64,000 bases of DNA from Clostridium sp. (lineage in GTDB: Bacteria > Bacillota > Clostridia > Clostridiales > Clostridiaceae): positions 1 to 64,000 of the forward strand of contig NZ_JAGHFX010000081.1 of the NCBI RefSeq assembly GCF_017888565.1, read 5' to 3'. Positions 8,520 to 18,953 of the stretch are shown here, in pieces. The first letter of the stretch is position 1. Every line of letters begins with the position of its first letter. The notes below the pieces were generated by a model. It ran no database searches, had not been told where the DNA came from, and worked only from the letters and a program-made list of their open reading frames with translations. The position numbers were made by a program, and so were the translations under genes.

Positions 8520-11500
8520 TTAATCAACTGATTTTAATGATTCAATCATTTTAATTTTTCTTAGTTTATAGTACATAACAATATTAACAAGTACTGAAAA
8601 TGTTATTGTAAGGAGTGCTGATATTATAAAACTTAATAAATCAATACTTCTACCAAACATCATATTATCCATTTCTACTGTGATCATTATGAATCTATGT
8701 AGAAATACTCCTAAAAGTTCACCCAAAATAATACCAAACATAGTTAAGATTATATTTTCTCTGTAAATATACGCAGATACTTCATTATCATAAAATCCTA
8801 ATACCTTTATAGTAGCAATCTCTCTCATTCTTTCACTAATATTTACATTAGTTAAATTGTAAAGAACAACAAAAGCTAATGCTCCAGCTGATACTATCAT
8901 TACTAAAACAACATAATTTAAACTTTGAATTGTATTATCAAAATTATCTTTTATACCAGTATTAAAAGATACACTCTTAACTATAGGCTTATCCATAATT
9001 GATTTTGAGAATTGATCTTCATTTTTTATTATAGAAGTATTAACTAAAATAGAATTAAAGTTACTATCAATATCAAATTTTTCTTTATAATATTTAGAGG
9101 ACATATAGAGATAATTAAATGTATAATTTTCTGCTATTCCAGAAACCTTCAATGAAAATTCTTTATTATTAACTTTAACTTTCACGTCATCGCCAACTTT
9201 AACATTTGCTTTTGTTGCTGCTTTTTCTGAAAGTATTACTCCATCATTATTTAATTTAATCTTCTCTTTAGATAACCTATTTTGTAGATTTATAAACTGA
9301 TCTAGTTTATCTAAAGATTCAGGAACGATAATATAAATATCTTTATCTCCATCGCCAGTAGCTATCTTAGCACTTTCTGATTGTATCATAAGCAACTTAT
9401 CTACTTCTGCCAAGCTACTTATATCTGAAAGAATTTCCTGTTTTTCTAAGCCACTAGCATCTTTATCTATATTAATAGTTAAATTATATTTAAATATATC
9501 TCCAAATTGCTTATCAACTATAGTTTTTATTGAATCTTTTATCCCAAAGCCAGTAACAATTAAAGCTGTACATCCTGCAATTCCAAAAACAGTCATAAAG
9601 AATCTTTTCTTATATCTAAATATATTTCTTACTGTTACTTTACCTATAAAACTTAGATTACTCCAAATAAAATTAATTCTTTCAATTAGTATTCTTTTCC
9701 CATCTTTAGGAGCCTTAGGTCTCATAAGAGTTGAAGGGGTTTCAATTAACTCTTTATAACATGCTAAGAATGAAGATAGTGTAGTAACTAAAATAGATAT
9801 TATTGTTATAGAAACTGCTATTGGTATATTGAATTCTAATTCAACTTTAGGTAAAGTGTACATAATACCATAAGCATCAAAAATTACTATTGGAAATATA
9901 GTTAAGCCTATTACGAGACCTACTATACTACCTAAAAAACTAGCTAAAAAAGAATATATAAGATATTTTGATACTATCTTATATTTAGAATATCCTAAAG
10001 CCTTTAATGTGCCAATATTTATTCTTTGTTCATCCACCATTCTAGTCATTGTTGTTAAACATACTAAAGCAGCAACTAAGAAAAAGAATACTGGAAATAT
10101 CTTAGCTAATTTATCTATGCTATCAGCGTTATTTTTATAATCTGCATATGAATAGTTACTATTTCTATCTAATATATACCAGCTAGGCTCTTCAATACTT
10201 TTCACATCATTTTCTGCTTTTTTAATTTTAGCCTCTGCAGATGAAATTTCTCTTTCGAATATTTCTTTAGATTTTTCGTATTCTTCTTTTCCCTTTTCTA
10301 ACTCTTCTTTTCCCTTTTTAAGTTCTAATTTTGAACTCTCAAATCGATTAATTGCTTCTTTTTTAGAAGATTCTAATTGGCTTTTCTTTTCACTTAATAA
10401 ATTTTCGCCTTTTATTAATTCATTTTCTTTAGTTGTAATTTCTATTTCTGCTAGTCTTAATTTTTCTTCTCCACTATTAATTTCATTACTAATATACTCT
10501 ATCCCTTTAACTACTTCATCCCTACTTTTAGTTAAAACTTCTAGTTCAATATTTAATTTGTTTTTTTCTTCTTCTGAAATATTAGGAGCTTGTACAGCTA
10601 ATTCTAATTCATTAACTTTTGTATCTAAATCTGCTTTTGTGTCATTTAAAGTTGAAAGAGTGCTTTTAGCTATATTAATTTGCTTTTCTGCATTTAACTT
10701 TTCTGATTCAAAAGCCCTATTTGCAGATTCTAAAGTAGCTTTACCATCATTTATTTTATATTCTGATAAAGAAATTTGATTTTCTGCTTGCATAATTGAA
10801 ATCTTAAACTCATTTTCTTTTTTAGTTAATTCACTTTCTCCATTCTTTAAGAAAGCTTCTGATTCTTCTAATTTCTTTTTAGCATTATCTAATTCTTCTT
10901 GACCTTTATTTTTTTGATTTTCAATCTCATTTTTACTATCATTTATTTTCTTATTAGCTTCACTTACTATTTTATTGTATCTAATGCTTGCTCTATCATC
11001 ACCTAGCTCTTCTAATGGATTTTCTACAGTATCAATTAAATCAAAATATTTATTTGAGTATGAATTTAACTCTTTAGCACCTTCTACTGTTACATATGCT
11101 TCTGTATATGCTGGAATTTTAAAATTTTCTTGTGGTATAACAATAAAACTTGATATTTTCCCATTACCTATATTTGATGTACCTTTTTCAAAGGATAAAT
11201 AATAAGGAGTTTGTACTTTACCTACAACTTCATATTCAACATTTTTTAATTTATCACTTAATGAATCACTTGTACCTGATGTAAGTTTAATTTTACTTCC
11301 TATAGATAAATTTAAAGATTCCAACTTTCCTGCTTCTATGACACATTCATTAGGATTTTCAGGAAGATTTCCTTCTACTAATTTATATTTATTAACATAA
11401 TTAGAATTATTTAAAGGAATTCCCATAACCTTCAGTACACTTTCTGAAGAATCTATTGTGGTTATTGCATCCAATGAGTAAGTTGCAAATACATCTAAGA

Positions 11501-11747
11501 CACCATTAACTTTACTTATCTCATCTATATCTTCATCTGTAAATCCTAGAGTAGAATATAATGTTAAATCCATAAGATTATAATCATCATAATACTTATC
11601 TGCAGTTCTTTTCATATCAACAGGAGATACTTTTATGCCAGAGAAAAAAGCAACACCTAAAGCTATTATTGCAAATATAGAAAAAAATCTTCCTTTTGAT
11701 TTCTTAATATCTCCAATAACATCTTTCATAAAAGCATTTTTAAACAT
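8520..11747 (-). CDS. Giant FtsX-type ABC permease with coiled-coil stalk
   Basis: Membrane subunit of an ABC system, about 1075 residues. One N-terminal helix (about 25-45) leads to an extracytoplasmic domain, then some 260 residues of Lys/Glu-rich heptads (about 265-530), a clear coiled coil. Two FtsX permease cores follow: helices near 560-690, then another extracytoplasmic domain and helices near 945-1070. The layout resembles MacB/LolC-type mechanotransmission permeases rather than classic importers. The ATG at 11747 shares one base with the ATPase stop (TAATG), showing translational coupling; a GTG six bases upstream is possible. The cargo is unknown; lipid, peptide or cell-wall roles are all possible. 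Confidence 0.85.
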   Translation of the reverse strand: MFKNAFMKDVIGDIKKSKGRFFSIFAIIALGVAFFSGIKVSPVDMKRTADKYYDDYNLMDLTLYSTLGFTDEDIDEISKVNGVLDVFATYSLDAITTIDSSESVLKVMGIPLNNSNYVNKYKLVEGNLPENPNECVIEAGKLESLNLSIGSKIKLTSGTSDSLSDKLKNVEYEVVGKVQTPYYLSFEKGTSNIGNGKISSFIVIPQENFKIPAYTEAYVTVEGAKELNSYSNKYFDLIDTVENPLEELGDDRASIRYNKIVSEANKKINDSKNEIENQKNKGQEELDNAKKKLEESEAFLKNGESELTKKENEFKISIMQAENQISLSEYKINDGKATLESANRAFESEKLNAEKQINIAKSTLSTLNDTKADLDTKVNELELAVQAPNISEEEKNKLNIELEVLTKSRDEVVKGIEYISNEINSGEEKLRLAEIEITTKENELIKGENLLSEKKSQLESSKKEAINRFESSKLELKKGKEELEKGKEEYEKSKEIFEREISSAEAKIKKAENDVKSIEEPSWYILDRNSNYSYADYKNNADSIDKLAKIFPVFFFLVAALVCLTTMTRMVDEQRINIGTLKALGYSKYKIVSKYLIYSFLASFLGSIVGLVIGLTIFPIVIFDAYGIMYTLPKVELEFNIPIAVSITIISILVTTLSSFLACYKELIETPSTLMRPKAPKDGKRILIERINFIWSNLSFIGKVTVRNIFRYKKRFFMTVFGIAGCTALIVTGFGIKDSIKTIVDKQFGDIFKYNLTINIDKDASGLEKQEILSDISSLAEVDKLLMIQSESAKIATGDGDKDIYIIVPESLDKLDQFINLQNRLSKEKIKLNNDGVILSEKAATKANVKVGDDVKVKVNNKEFSLKVSGIAENYTFNYLYMSSKYYKEKFDIDSNFNSILVNTSIIKNEDQFSKSIMDKPIVKSVSFNTGIKDNFDNTIQSLNYVVLVMIVSAGALAFVVLYNLTNVNISERMREIATIKVLGFYDNEVSAYIYRENIILTMFGIILGELLGVFLHRFIMITVEMDNMMFGRSIDLLSFIISALLTITFSVLVNIVMYYKLRKIKMIESLKSVD

Positions 11748-12451
11748 TACCACTCAATCCTTTCTACTGGAATAGGATTTTCATTTAATGTGATACTTTC
11801 AATCATCCCATTTTTCACCTTAATAACCTTATCTCCCATTGGAGTTAATGCAAGATTATGTGTTATTATTACTACTGTCATATTATATTTTTTACATGTA
11901 TCTTGTAACAATTTTAATATTGCTTTTCCAGTATTATAATCTAAAGCACCAGTTGGCTCATCACATAATAATAATTTGGGGTTCTTAGCTAATGCTCTTG
12001 CTATTGCAACGCGTTGTTGCTCTCCTCCTGAAAGTTGAGCTGGAAAATTATCTTTTCTTTTTTCTAAGCCAACTGCATTTAAAATTTCAAAAGGATCTAA
12101 TGGATTTTTGCAAATTTGAGTAGCTAACTCAACATTTTCTAATGCAGTAAGATTTTGAACCAAGTTGTAAAACTGAAATACAAATCCAATATCATAACGC
12201 CTGTATGTGATAAGTTCTTTTTCCGAATATTTATTCACCTTATTATTATCTACTATAATCTCTCCAGAACTTGCAGTATCCATTCCACCTAAAATATTTA
12301 AAATAGTGCTTTTACCTGCTCCACTGGCACCTGCTACTATCACAAATTCACCTTTTTCAATATTGAATGAAACTCCACTTAAAGCATCAATATTTACTTC
12401 ACCCATTTTATATGTTTTCTTAACATCTTTAAACTCTATAAAGCTGCTCAA
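11747..12451 (-). CDS. ABC transporter ATP-binding protein (MacB/LolD type)
   Basis: 234-residue nucleotide-binding subunit with every motif intact: Walker A GASGAGKS near 41, Q-loop FVFQFYNLV, signature LSGGEQQR, Walker [13 protein letters not shown] and H-loop VVIITHN. The GxxxGAGKST and DEPTGALD forms are typical of ATPases paired with FtsX-like permeases. The likely start is TTG at 12451 after GAGGGG. It is followed with a one-base overlap by its permease and preceded 16 bp away by a diacylglycerol-kinase-family gene, so the three form an operon. Confidence 0.9.
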   Translation of the reverse strand: MSSFIEFKDVKKTYKMGEVNIDALSGVSFNIEKGEFVIVAGASGAGKSTILNILGGMDTASSGEIIVDNNKVNKYSEKELITYRRYDIGFVFQFYNLVQNLTALENVELATQICKNPLDPFEILNAVGLEKRKDNFPAQLSGGEQQRVAIARALAKNPKLLLCDEPTGALDYNTGKAILKLLQDTCKKYNMTVVIITHNLALTPMGDKVIKVKNGMIESITLNENPIPVERIEW

Positions 12452-12467
12452 AAAATACCCCTCACTT

Positions 12468-13415
12468 TTATATTAAATTTATTTCTTCATTTATTTCTTT
12501 ATGTGGTATAAGAAACTTAATCGCTTTATTTTCAAGAGAAATACTTAAATTATCATGAGTAAAAATTTCTCCATCAGCACATATTGTAAATTTTTCTTTA
12601 GATTTAATATTTATACTCTTACATTTTTTATAAATAACATAATCCTTTAATTCATTACTTTCAAGATGTTTTCCTTCTTTATAAAATTTTATTAATTTTA
12701 CTAATTTAATTCTTGAAACTTTTTTAATAATACATAAATCAATCAATCCATCATTCACTTCTGCTAATGGAGCTCCTATATAACCACCACCATAAGATTT
12801 CCCATTTGCAATTGCACATAATAGAAACTCTCCATGGATTAATTCAGCATTATCTATCATTATATCAAAAGTATTATACATCCTATGAAATAATGAATAA
12901 AATACTGAAAGTGTGTATGCACCTTGTCCACTTAATAATGGAAATCTTTTAAATTTCACCATGTTTTCTGCAACTTTTGCATCAAACCCTATATTACATA
13001 AATTTACTGAATATAGACCATTCACATTTAATAAATCTACATTTTGAGTCTCAGCTTTTATCTGTCTAGTTATATCATAAAAATTTATTTCCGATTCAAA
13101 GTTTTTTACAAAATCATTGCCTGTCCCGTACGGGATAACTGAAACACTTGCATTTTCATAACCAATAACTCCGTTAATTACTTCATTCAAAGTTCCATCT
13201 CCTCCACATGCATAAAACCTCAAATTTCCTTCTTCACTTTCACAAATCTTCTTTACATAATTAGTAGCATCATTTTTTCCCTTTGTTATATAAATCCTGT
13301 ATTCATCATACAAATCTTTAAATATTTCATTTATATCATTACTTATTTTTTCTGAAACATTAATTTTGCCCGCTTCAGGATTTATCACAAAAAAGTGTTT
13401 ACTTTTAGTCATCAT
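12468..13415 (-). CDS. Diacylglycerol/lipid kinase family protein
   Basis: 315-residue cytoplasmic lipid kinase of the DagK/YegS/BmrU family, which phosphorylates diacylglycerol or related lipids with ATP. Motifs: FVINPEAGK at the N-terminus, the glycine-rich ACGGDGTLNEVINGV (about 87-101), and VIPYGTGNDF. The C-terminal half has the beta-sandwich typical of the fold (GEFLLCAIANGKSYGGGYIGAP...DGLIDLCII). GAGAGG precedes tandem ATGs. It begins the operon with the ABC ATPase and coiled-coil permease, suggesting that the transporter acts on membrane lipids or the envelope; that link is inference. Confidence 0.88.
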   Translation of the reverse strand: MMTKSKHFFVINPEAGKINVSEKISNDINEIFKDLYDEYRIYITKGKNDATNYVKKICESEEGNLRFYACGGDGTLNEVINGVIGYENASVSVIPYGTGNDFVKNFESEINFYDITRQIKAETQNVDLLNVNGLYSVNLCNIGFDAKVAENMVKFKRFPLLSGQGAYTLSVFYSLFHRMYNTFDIMIDNAELIHGEFLLCAIANGKSYGGGYIGAPLAEVNDGLIDLCIIKKVSRIKLVKLIKFYKEGKHLESNELKDYVIYKKCKSINIKSKEKFTICADGEIFTHDNLSISLENKAIKFLIPHKEINEEINLI

Positions 13416-13521
13416 TTTTCCTCTCTACCATATTTATAGTTATATATAAACTATTCAAAATAAGTATACTATATATACTTATATTTATCACCATTTTTTG
13501 TAGTGCAATATATTATTTACA

Positions 13522-13569
13522 TACAAAATTAAAGCTATATCTATTATAGCAACTTATAGATATAGCTTT
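13522..13569 (-). terminator. Terminator of the dehydratase-like operon
   Basis: AAAGCTATATCTA (13531-13543) pairs with TAGATATAGCTTT (13557-13569), 13 bp perfect. On the minus strand it is followed by AATTTTG. It lies 30 bp beyond the stop at 13601. Confidence 0.8.
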
Positions 13570-13600
13570 ATATATCGCTAATTTGTAAATAACATTTGGC

Positions 13601-14842
13601 TTACAAGTAAAGATTTAGTTTTGTATTTGATAGCATTAACTTAATTCTATTTTCCTGATTTATTTGAGATTGAGACGGATCATAATCTATAACAACTATA
13701 TTAGCATTAGGATTATTATCCAATATCTTTCTAATGGCTCCTCTTCCTACTATATGATTAGGCAAACAACCAAAAGGTTGTGCACAAATTATATTGTTTG
13801 CTCCTGTTTTTATAAGTTCTATCATATTAGCAACTAATAGCCAACCTTCCCCCATCTTAACTCCATAGCCTATATATCCATCTGCCATTTTTCTAACTTC
13901 ATCAAAATCTGTAGGTGCTTCAAATTTTGAATATTTTTTTATATTATTGTTTATTTTTCTTTGTAGTCTCAATATAAATTTATAAGCTATATTAGCTAAT
14001 TTAGATTTTATAAATCCCTTTTTATATAACTTATAATCCATTATTGAATTAAGTATGCAATAATTAACAAAATCCATAAGTCCAGATTGAATAACTTCTG
14101 CATCTTCCTTAACTAAAAATTCTTCTAGATGATTATTGCCCATTCGAGAATATTTCATATATATTTCTCCAACAATACCTACCTTTATTTTTTCTTTTTT
14201 ATTTATGTCGATATCATCAAAAGCTTTTATAATTACTTTTGAAATTTTTGAAATACTAATATACTTTATACCTGAAAAATTTTTATTTAAATATTTTATC
14301 ATCTCTTCTAATGTTTTGTCTGTTTCTCCATCATTAATTTCATAAGGCTTAACTTTATTATATAAGCACATAATTAAATCACCATATAGTACAGCATAAA
14401 TTGCTTTCAAAATTATTGATGGGCTTAATTTTAAGCCTGGATGTTTTTCAATTCCTGTTAAGCTCAACCCAATAGCTGGTACATTTTCAAAGCCACTATT
14501 TTCTAGAGCTTTTCTAATTAAATGAATATAATTAGAAGCTCTACATCCTCCCCCCGTTTGAGTCATGAGTAAAGCAGTCTTATTTATATCATATTTACCG
14601 CTTTTTAAAGCAGCAATAAATTGCCCAATAACTATCATTGCAGGATAGCAGATATCATTATTAGAATATTTAAGACCTGCATCTATTATTGTCGATACAT
14701 CATCTTCTAAAAACTCTATATCAAAACCATAGTCTTTTAAAATTTTATCTAATATTTTGAAATGAATTGGTAGCATATTCGGTACTAAAATTTTATAATT
14801 TTCTTTCATTTCTTTAGTAAAAATCTTATATTCATAATTCAT
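13601..14842 (-). CDS. 2-hydroxyacyl-CoA dehydratase-like protein (HgdB type)
   Basis: About 413 residues resembling the HgdB/BcrB iron-sulfur component of 2-hydroxyacyl-CoA dehydratases. Cys residues sit in the expected segments (NNDICYPAMIV, QTGGGCRASNYIHL, and near the C-terminus IICAQPFGCLPNHIVG). In many Firmicutes the same domain is the C-terminal part of a single protein of roughly 1,400 residues with the activase; here it is separate. GTG at 14851 would overlap the activase stop by four bases, but ATG at 14842 has AGGTGAGA in front and is my choice. No acyl-CoA transferase or dehydrogenase lies nearby, so the substrate is unknown. Confidence 0.78.
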   Translation of the reverse strand: MNYEYKIFTKEMKENYKILVPNMLPIHFKILDKILKDYGFDIEFLEDDVSTIIDAGLKYSNNDICYPAMIVIGQFIAALKSGKYDINKTALLMTQTGGGCRASNYIHLIRKALENSGFENVPAIGLSLTGIEKHPGLKLSPSIILKAIYAVLYGDLIMCLYNKVKPYEINDGETDKTLEEMIKYLNKNFSGIKYISISKISKVIIKAFDDIDINKKEKIKVGIVGEIYMKYSRMGNNHLEEFLVKEDAEVIQSGLMDFVNYCILNSIMDYKLYKKGFIKSKLANIAYKFILRLQRKINNNIKKYSKFEAPTDFDEVRKMADGYIGYGVKMGEGWLLVANMIELIKTGANNIICAQPFGCLPNHIVGRGAIRKILDNNPNANIVVIDYDPSQSQINQENRIKLMLSNTKLNLYL

Positions 14843-14847
14843 AGTTC

Positions 14848-17766
14848 TCACCTACTCTTAATTGCTTCAACCATACTTCTTATTCTAATTTTTGCTGCTC
14901 CTAAATTACTAGTTTCATCTATTTTTAATTGAGTGTATATTTTACCTTTATCCTCCAATATTCTTTTGGTTTCATCAGCTGTTATTGCATCTGTACCACA
15001 TCCAAATGAAACTAATTGAACTAACTGCATATCGTCATTATTAACTACAAAATTTGCTGCATTAAATAATCTTGCTTGATATGTCCATTGATTTAGCATT
15101 TTTACTTCTTTATTATTTTTATCTATTGGTATTGAATCTTCAGTTAATATAATCAACCCTAAAGAGTTCATCATTTTATCTATACCATGATTTATTTCTT
15201 TATCTACATGATATGGTCTTCCAGCTAAAACAACAATTAATAAATTGTTTTCTCTAGCATACTTAATAGCCTTCTTTCCTCTATCTAGAATATCTATCTT
15301 ATATTGTTTATACTCTTCAATTGCTCTTTCATAAGCAAACTTTACTTTTGCTTTACTTATCCAATTATAATAATCCTTTAGGGAATTATATAAGTTATCA
15401 ACTGTACTTTTACTTGAATTTAAATCTAAATATGGACTTATATAATTAAAATCTTTTAATTTAGAAATATTATTTTTAATAACTTCTGGATAATAAGCTA
15501 CAACTGGACAATTAAAACAATTATCTGATATTCCTTCATCAAAATTATATGTCATACAAGGGTAAAATATATTTTTTATATCTTTACTTATAAGGCTTTC
15601 AATATGTCCATGACTAAGCTTTGCAGGGTAACATGCTGTATCTGATGGAATAGTATGTTGCCCCTTTAAATAAAGCTTTTTTGACGAATCATCAGATAAA
15701 ACTACTTTAATATCCAATTCATTAAAAAACCTTACAAAAAAAGGTAAATTTTCATACATATTTAAAACCATTGGAATTCCTATAGTACCCTTTATCCCAT
15801 CATTATCACCATATTCCATAATCTTGCTATTTTTATATTCATAAAGATTAGGAATATTATTATCATTGTATTTTCCAGTTGGCTTTGAACATCTATTACC
15901 TGATATATACTTTTTGCCACCTGCAAATGTATTTATAGTTAAATTGCACTTATTAGTGCATAAACCACATTTAGCACCTTTAGATTCATGATTAAAATTT
16001 TTAATACTTTCCTTATCTATAATTTGAGATTTTTCTATATTTTGACTTTTAGCATATAAAGCAGCTCCATAAGCTCCCATTAACCCAGAAATATTTGATC
16101 TTATTACATTTTGTCCTAATTCAAGTTCTAAACTTCTCAATATAGCGTCATTACATAAGGTGCCTCCTTGAACTATAACGTTCTTTCCTATATTTTTAGT
16201 TCTAATAACCTTATACAATGCATTTTTAACAATACTCATCGAAAGTCCTGCTGAAACATCTTCAATAGTTGCTCCATCTCTTTGAGCTTGCTTTACTGAT
16301 GAGTTCATAAAAACAGTACACCTAGACCCTAAATCTGCTGGATGTTGTGCAAATAATCCAAGCTTTGCAAAACTTTCAACATCATATCCCATAGCTTTTG
16401 CAAAAGTTTCTATAAATGATCCACATCCTGAAGAGCAAGCCTCATTTAAAATAATGCTTTTAATTGATTTATTTTCTATTTCAAAACATTTTATATCTTG
16501 TCCACCAATATCAAGTATAAAATCTACATCCGGATTAAATCTACTTGCTGCTATATAGTGAGCTAATGTTTCAACTATCCCAAAATCTATCCCGAATCCC
16601 TTTTTTATAAGTTCTTCACCATATCCAGTAACAGAACTTGCTTTTATATTTATTCTATCTCCAAATTCTTTATAAATGTATTCTAATTGCTCTTTTATTA
16701 CTTTAACTGGATTTCCTTCATTATGTGCATAATAATCATATAAAATATTATCAGATTTATCTATAAGAACTAATTTTGTAGTAGTACTTCCTGCATCTAT
16801 CCCTAGATACGCATCCCCATTAAAGTTACTTATATCTCTATCTAATACTCTAGCTTTATTATGTCTTTCTATAAAACTTTTATATTCTTCCTTAGTTGAA
16901 AATAAAGGTTTAATATCCTTTTTTTTATCTATGTTTATATTATTAGAATTCGATAGTTTTGAGATTAGTTTTTCATATGTATATGTCTTATCTTCATTAT
17001 TTGCAAATAACGCAGAACCTCTTGCTACAAAAACTTCAGCATCATTAGGTATTATTGCCTCACCATCTTTTAAGTTTAGATCCTTTGTAAATCTTTCTCT
17101 TAGACCCTTGTAAAAATATAATGGTCCTCCTAAAAATAATATATTTCCCTTTATTTCTCTACCTTGAGCGAGCCCACCAATTGTTTGATTTACTACAGCT
17201 TCATAGATACTTGCAGCAATATCTGATTTACTTGCTCCTTGATTTAATAGTGGCTGAATGTCTGATTTTGCAAATACTCCACATCTTGATGCAATTGGAT
17301 ATATATTATTATATTCCAAGCTAATTTCATCTAATTCTTCTACTGTTATTCCCATTAAGCTTGCCATTTGATCTATAAAAGCACCTGTTCCACCAGCACA
17401 ACTCGAATTCATTCTTTCTTCTAAACCATTGGTTAAATAAATTATTTTTGCATCTTCTCCACCTAATTCAATGACAACATCAATATTATTAAATAACTTT
17501 TTTACACCAATAGTTGTTGCAAATACTTCTTGAACAAAAGAAATATTTGTATCCTTAGCGACACCATATCCTGATGAACCTGTTATAGAAACTTTTATAT
17601 CATTATTCACCAATAAGTTCCTTATTGATATAATTTCTTCTAATATAGTTTCCCTAACTTTTGTAAGGTGTCTCTTATAAGACTTATATTTTACATTATC
17701 ATTTTCATCTAATAACACTAACTTTACTGTAGTTGAACCTGCATCTATACCAAGTCTATATATCAC
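14848..17766 (-). CDS. Tandem CoA-dehydratase activase (BadF/BcrA/HgdC type)
   Basis: 972 residues with two ASKHA-fold activase domains followed by a DUF2229-like region. Domain 1 opens with GIDAGSTTVKLVLLDE and has the cluster-binding loop SSCAGGTGAFIDQ; domain 2 opens near 322 with GIDAGSTTTKLVLID and has ACSSGCGSFIETF. Next comes a Cys-rich stretch (CGLCTNKCNL, GNRCSKP) and the C-terminal domain with cysteines in TACYPAK and CPVVAYYP. Members use ATP hydrolysis to drive an electron from a [4Fe-4S] cluster into a dehydratase partner, here the adjacent gene. The start is GTG, with an unusual G8 run as its only purine-rich upstream signal. An exceptionally oxygen-sensitive system is expected. 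Confidence 0.85.
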   Translation of the reverse strand: MIYRLGIDAGSTTVKLVLLDENDNVKYKSYKRHLTKVRETILEEIISIRNLLVNNDIKVSITGSSGYGVAKDTNISFVQEVFATTIGVKKLFNNIDVVIELGGEDAKIIYLTNGLEERMNSSCAGGTGAFIDQMASLMGITVEELDEISLEYNNIYPIASRCGVFAKSDIQPLLNQGASKSDIAASIYEAVVNQTIGGLAQGREIKGNILFLGGPLYFYKGLRERFTKDLNLKDGEAIIPNDAEVFVARGSALFANNEDKTYTYEKLISKLSNSNNINIDKKKDIKPLFSTKEEYKSFIERHNKARVLDRDISNFNGDAYLGIDAGSTTTKLVLIDKSDNILYDYYAHNEGNPVKVIKEQLEYIYKEFGDRINIKASSVTGYGEELIKKGFGIDFGIVETLAHYIAASRFNPDVDFILDIGGQDIKCFEIENKSIKSIILNEACSSGCGSFIETFAKAMGYDVESFAKLGLFAQHPADLGSRCTVFMNSSVKQAQRDGATIEDVSAGLSMSIVKNALYKVIRTKNIGKNVIVQGGTLCNDAILRSLELELGQNVIRSNISGLMGAYGAALYAKSQNIEKSQIIDKESIKNFNHESKGAKCGLCTNKCNLTINTFAGGKKYISGNRCSKPTGKYNDNNIPNLYEYKNSKIMEYGDNDGIKGTIGIPMVLNMYENLPFFVRFFNELDIKVVLSDDSSKKLYLKGQHTIPSDTACYPAKLSHGHIESLISKDIKNIFYPCMTYNFDEGISDNCFNCPVVAYYPEVIKNNISKLKDFNYISPYLDLNSSKSTVDNLYNSLKDYYNWISKAKVKFAYERAIEEYKQYKIDILDRGKKAIKYARENNLLIVVLAGRPYHVDKEINHGIDKMMNSLGLIILTEDSIPIDKNNKEVKMLNQWTYQARLFNAANFVVNNDDMQLVQLVSFGCGTDAITADETKRILEDKGKIYTQLKIDETSNLGAAKIRIRSMVEAIKSR

Positions 17767-17772
17767 TTAAAT

Positions 17773-17780
17773 CCCCCCCC
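17773..17780. repeat. C8/G8 homopolymer at the activase ribosome-binding site
   Basis: Eight consecutive C on the plus strand, so G8 on the coding strand, six bases before the activase GTG. It stands where the Shine-Dalgarno should be. Such a run is rare in DNA this AT-rich and could change length by slippage. Confidence 0.6.
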
Positions 17781-17804
17781 TATATAATTATCCAATATAA
17801 ACAA

Positions 17805-17834
17805 GCCCTATAAGTAGTATACTACTTATAGGGC
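17805..17834 (-). terminator. Perfect 30-bp palindrome, probable terminator of the gal region
   Basis: GCCCTATAAGTAGTA and its exact complement meet with no spacer (15 + 15 bp), seven bases beyond the stop of the LacI-family gene. On the minus strand it is followed by TTGTTTATATT, a weak T-run. Position and GC-rich base favour a terminator; an operator for the downstream activase gene is less likely but possible. Confidence 0.6.
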
Positions 17835-17841
17835 AAAAAAA

Positions 17842-18855
<1,014 letters not shown>

Positions 18856-18878
18856 TTATAATCACCTCGATTATTTTT

Positions 18879-18907
18879 ATAGTACTTTATAATCTCTTAA
18901 ATAACAA
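18879..18907 (-). promoter_or_regulatory. Probable promoter of the galR-like gene
   Basis: TTGTTA (18902-18907) and TACTAT (18879-18884) on the minus strand are separated by 17 bp, upstream of the regulator's GAGGTGAT and ATG. It lies between the galT terminator-like hairpin and the start codon, which would let the regulator be expressed apart from galKET. Confidence 0.5.
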
Positions 18908-18914
18908 TTAAAGA

Positions 18915-18941
18915 TGAGACAAATATATTAATATTGCCTCA
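18915..18941 (-). terminator. Hairpin between galT and galR
   Basis: TGAGGCAA pairs with TTGTCTCA on the minus strand (8 bp including one G-U, 11-base loop), followed by TCTTTAATTGTT. It may end most galKET transcripts or act as a partial terminator before the regulator. Confidence 0.55.
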
Positions 18942-18953
18942 CCTTATATTTTA

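Noticed and set aside
17805..17834. Operator for the activase gene
   Set aside because: It lies directly after a stop codon with a GC base and partial T-run, better explained as a terminator; not excluded.
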